This document shows, one piece after another, positions 61,268-64,000 of a DNA stretch of 64,000 nt. The translations under genes and the position numbers were made by a program. Location: NCBI RefSeq assembly GCF_000330725.2, contig NZ_AMZY02000007.1, positions 62,001 to 126,000 on the forward strand, read 5' to 3'. Below the pieces are notes generated by a model that was given only the letters and a program-made list of their open reading frames with translations, had not been told where the DNA came from and made no database searches. Position 1 is the first letter of the stretch; each line of letters opens with the position of its first letter. This DNA comes from Mariniradius saccharolyticus AK6 (GTDB taxonomy: Bacteria; Bacteroidota; Bacteroidia; Cytophagales; Cyclobacteriaceae).

Positions 61268-62884
61268 ATGCCTCTTAACCGAATTTTGCTGATACCGATT
61301 TTGGCGTTGACGGTCTTTCAAGCCAGCGCTCAGGATATCATCAAGTTGGACAGTCTGCAACTGGTAGTGAAACAGGCAAAAACCGATACGGCCCGTTTCA
61401 GAGCACTCATAGACCTTTCGCACTTATATTTTTCGACCGATTATGTCAAATCCATGGAATATGCCATTCAAGCCAAGGATTTGGCAACCGCAAAAGACCT
61501 CAAAAAGCATGAACTCACTGCGCTTACACAAATGGGCAATGTGGCGATAGCGCAGGGGGACTACAAGCAAGCGGCGACTTTGTTTTTCAACAGTCTCAAA
61601 GAGTATGAGGAACTGAAGGATACTTCAGGAATCATCTCGATGAACAACAATCTCGGCGCTTCCTACGATCGTATGGGTGAATATGATAAAGCCTTGGAAT
61701 GCTATTTCACTGCCCAAGAGCTCATGAATGCTTCCAACCTGACAGAAAGAAAAAAGGTAGTCCTGCCCACCGTTTACAACAATATCGCCAACATCTATCA
61801 GACCAAAGGTGATCCGAAATCCGCACTCGCGTACTACGAAAAAGCGCTAAAACTCGCCTTGGAAGTACCCAACCACAAAGCCCAAGGTATTGCCTACAAT
61901 AATATCGGAAAGCTATACGCGAACGAACTCAATGAACCTGACAAAGCATTGGATTACCTGATGAAAGGATTGGAATTTCGGGAAAAGATCGGCGATTTGG
62001 GCGAGATCGCGCGCTCACTCATTATCCTCAGCAACTTCCACCTCAACCAAAAGGATCTTGCGAAAAGTGAGGAATACTCGAAACGTGCCCTGGAAATAGG
62101 CAATAAAATCGGCTCAATGGACATCAAGCGTGCCGCTTTCCTGGGGTTGTCAGAAATCGAGGAAAAACGCGGCAACTATTCCGCTGCCTTGTCCAATTTC
62201 AAAAACTTCAAAACCTACAGCGACAGCATCCTCAACCAACAAGCTACCAGCGAAATCACCCGCCTACAACTTCAATATGATTTCGAAAAGGCAGAAAAAC
62301 TACGAGAGGAAGAAGCAAAGCAATCGAGGTTCAAGTACCTCAGCACGATTGCCGCATTGTCTATCGGACTGATTTTGGCCGTGTTGATCACATTGGTGAT
62401 CAGGTCCAAAGCCCGGCAAACTGAGTTGAGTCAGAAGAACCTTGCACAAGACGTTGAAATCAAAAACAAGGAATTGACGACCAACGTGATGTACCTGATC
62501 AGAAAAAACGAGCTGATCAACAATGTCGCAGAGCGCCTTCTGAAAATACAGCGGAACCTGCTTCCTGAAAACCAGAAGATCATTCAGGAAATCATCCTGG
62601 ATCTGCAGCGGGAAGGTGACAATGACACTTGGAAGGAATTTGAATTGCGGTTCAACCAGGTGCACAGTGAATTTTACACAAATCTGCGAAAGCTTTATCC
62701 TGATCTTTCCCCAACTGAGGAGAAACTTTGTGCATTCCTTCGCCTCAATATGAATTCGAAGGAGATCGCTGCTGTCACCCAACAGAGCATCAAAAGTGTA
62801 GAAGTAGCACGAGCACGCCTTCGAAAAAAGCTCAACCTTACCAACACCAACTCCAATCTGGTAACCCACCTAGCCAATATCTAG
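61268..62884 (+). CDS. Membrane-anchored TPR regulator with LuxR-type HTH
   Basis: 538 aa: signal or anchor (ILALTVFQASAQ), TPR array at about 40-330, coiled coil, one membrane segment at about 357-378 (AALSIGLILAVLITLVI), coiled coil, and a C-terminal LuxR-like HTH (LSPTEEKLCAFLRLNMNSKE, then SVEVARARLRKKL). Membrane-bound one-component regulators of this type are common in Bacteroidota. Target unknown. Confidence 0.9.
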   Translation: MPLNRILLIPILALTVFQASAQDIIKLDSLQLVVKQAKTDTARFRALIDLSHLYFSTDYVKSMEYAIQAKDLATAKDLKKHELTALTQMGNVAIAQGDYKQAATLFFNSLKEYEELKDTSGIISMNNNLGASYDRMGEYDKALECYFTAQELMNASNLTERKKVVLPTVYNNIANIYQTKGDPKSALAYYEKALKLALEVPNHKAQGIAYNNIGKLYANELNEPDKALDYLMKGLEFREKIGDLGEIARSLIILSNFHLNQKDLAKSEEYSKRALEIGNKIGSMDIKRAAFLGLSEIEEKRGNYSAALSNFKNFKTYSDSILNQQATSEITRLQLQYDFEKAEKLREEEAKQSRFKYLSTIAALSIGLILAVLITLVIRSKARQTELSQKNLAQDVEIKNKELTTNVMYLIRKNELINNVAERLLKIQRNLLPENQKIIQEIILDLQREGDNDTWKEFELRFNQVHSEFYTNLRKLYPDLSPTEEKLCAFLRLNMNSKEIAAVTQQSIKSVEVARARLRKKLNLTNTNSNLVTHLANI

Positions 62885-63114
62885 CTTTTTTGTGGCTTGG
62901 GGCATGGGAAAAAAATTTGTAAGCCATTTTTTATAAACCACTGATATACAATTTATTAAAATATATGTTAAGGTGATGTTATGGTGTTTTTCCACCTGCT
63001 AGCAATTATTCTAAGGTCATTTTTTCCAAAGTAGTGGTTATTCAAAGGCTGATTTTTTTCAGGTTAGTTTTATTTACCGTTGTTTTAGTCCTCGAAACAC
63101 AATCGGAGCAGGCC

Positions 63115-63270
63115 ATGGACGAAAAAAACAAAAACGAGGAACTGATCTATAAGCTTATCGAAAAAAGAAAGCAGGAAAACGATGCTTTCACAAAGCTACT
63201 TAACGCGATGGGAGGCACGCCTGCCGAAGCCAGCGAAAAACCGCGGCCCAGCGAACGTAAGAAAAACTGA
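63115..63270 (+). CDS. Small charged protein, unknown
   Basis: 51 aa from ATG 63115 (MDEKNKNEELIYKLIEKRKQ); very charged, helical, Lys/Glu-rich with a Pro-rich tail. The upstream in-frame start at 63034 adds a hydrophobic leader and is less likely. No family recognised; possibly a chance ORF. Confidence 0.45.
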   Translation: MDEKNKNEELIYKLIEKRKQENDAFTKLLNAMGGTPAEASEKPRPSERKKN

Positions 63271-63350
63271 CCAAAAGTAGCCCGGGCACCAATCCGCCCC
63301 ATATCCACAAATTCAAATCAATCAAAGATTATCATTCTAACCCCAGTACT

Positions 63351-64000
63351 ATGAACCATTCTCTACCCAATATCATGAGAAGCCTGCTGGTCGCCACAAT
63401 GTTGGTATTTTGTTCGATGCATGCAATCGCACAAAATTTATTTGCAGATGGCGTGCGCAAAGGCATGGTAAAGGTAAAATTCACACCTGCTATGACTTCC
63501 TCGCTTCCACAGGCTAGAGTCAATGCACGCAACAACCAACTCACCACCGGAATGACTGCCTTCGACACCAAGGCGAGGGCAGTAAATGCCCATTCCATGT
63601 ACAGGTTGTTCCCCTATGATGAAAAAAACGAGCATAAGCTACGCAAACACGGGCTTCACCTTTGGTATGTGGTGGAAATCGAGGAAAGCGTAGACCCAAA
63701 AGTCGCCGCGGTTCAATTGAAGGAATTGCAGGAAGTGGCAATCGCAGAGGTTGAGCATGAAAAAATCCTCGCGCCTTATGCGGTAAAGGAACACGTTTCC
63801 GGACCCAGTCCTTTTTCTACCCTGCCCTACAATGATCCTTTGCTCAAGGATCAATGGCATTATAAAAATACCTTTCAAACAGGTTTGGGTGATGCGGATG
63901 TCAACTTGTTTGAGGCTTGGCAGCGTACTACGGGTGCCAGCAATATCATCGTAGCCGTGCATGACGAAGGTGTCGATGTAAACCACGAGGACCTCAAAGC
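63351..64000 (+). CDS. Subtilisin-like S8 peptidase, N-terminal part
   Basis: ATG at 63351 opens a frame that runs off the window (216 complete codons). A signal peptide (SLLVATMLVFCSMHAIAQ) is followed by a propeptide-like domain, then NDPLLKDQWHYKNT and IIVAVHDEGVDVNHEDL, the N-terminal part of a peptidase S8 domain including the catalytic Asp. The usual D-[TS]-G is D-E-G here. The His and Ser of the triad lie outside. Confidence 0.85.
   Translation, partial: MNHSLPNIMRSLLVATMLVFCSMHAIAQNLFADGVRKGMVKVKFTPAMTSSLPQARVNARNNQLTTGMTAFDTKARAVNAHSMYRLFPYDEKNEHKLRKHGLHLWYVVEIEESVDPKVAAVQLKELQEVAIAEVEHEKILAPYAVKEHVSGPSPFSTLPYNDPLLKDQWHYKNTFQTGLGDADVNLFEAWQRTTGASNIIVAVHDEGVDVNHEDLK

Overview
The window looks like a chromosomal segment of a Bacteroidota bacterium, most plausibly a Cytophagales/Cyclobacteriaceae-type marine or soil organism. 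The support is a SusC/SusD pair, TonB-dependent receptors, TPR proteins with a C-terminal LuxR-like helix-turn-helix, general absence of strong Shine-Dalgarno sites, a lipoprotein-type (clade II-like) NosZ and a quinol-type nitric oxide reductase. Genus cannot be settled by reading alone. No rRNA, tRNA, transposase or CRISPR array was recognised.

Layout. 0-6.7 kb is a defence-like block on the minus strand: a type I restriction-modification pair (hsdM, hsdS) followed by a truncated KAP-type P-loop NTPase, then an XRE regulator, a HipA-like kinase and a DUF3037-type protein. 6.9-19.2 kb is visibly richer in G+C than its flanks and begins with a low-complexity repeat. It holds a thioredoxin-like secreted protein, a SusC/SusD pair, a DUF6520-like peptide, a MauE/DoxX-like membrane protein, a Crp-type regulator, a class I terpene synthase, and a coupled cassette of four unknown genes ending in small membrane proteins. 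19.2-21.8 kb carries a beta-propeller lipoprotein, a DsrE-like protein and a ZIP metal transporter.

21.8-34.7 kb serves NO, copper and anaerobic metabolism: an OprC/NosA-like copper TonB receptor in one operon with a small Cys-rich protein and an NnrS-like membrane protein, an unknown 594-aa protein, a class III ribonucleotide reductase whose glycyl-radical tail is a separate small overlapping gene (nrdD, tail ORF, nrdG), an OsmC protein, qNOR and an Rrf2 regulator. 35-41 kb is a TetR-controlled RND efflux operon with two near-identical palindromes. 41.2-48.1 kb is a six-gene operon (PqqD-like, ATP-grasp, PLP decarboxylase-like, a urea-transporter/M23-peptidase fusion and two TPR/outer-membrane proteins) that looks like an undescribed peptide or amino-acid derivative system. 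48.3-49.7 kb is a metallo-beta-lactamase/rhodanese protein.

50.6-60.2 kb is a nitrous oxide reduction locus: Crp-type regulator, divergent Rrf2 regulator, RIC Fe-S repair protein, a membrane protein fused to cytochrome c, nosZ, a NosB-like membrane protein, nosL, nosD, nosF and nosY. The rest is pcm, a TPR-HTH regulator, a small protein and a truncated subtilisin-like protease.

How it works together (inference). A shared 14-bp motif, GGAYAWWTTTRTCC, lies before both Rrf2 genes and before the NnrS/copper-receptor operon. It suggests one NO-responsive regulon that links NO detoxification, Fe-S repair, copper uptake and N2O reduction. No nitrite or nitrate reductase is present here, so the window encodes NO to N2O to N2 only. 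A second motif, TGACAAATGTCAT, of Fnr/HcpR type, precedes both the PqqD operon and the persulfide-type hydrolase.
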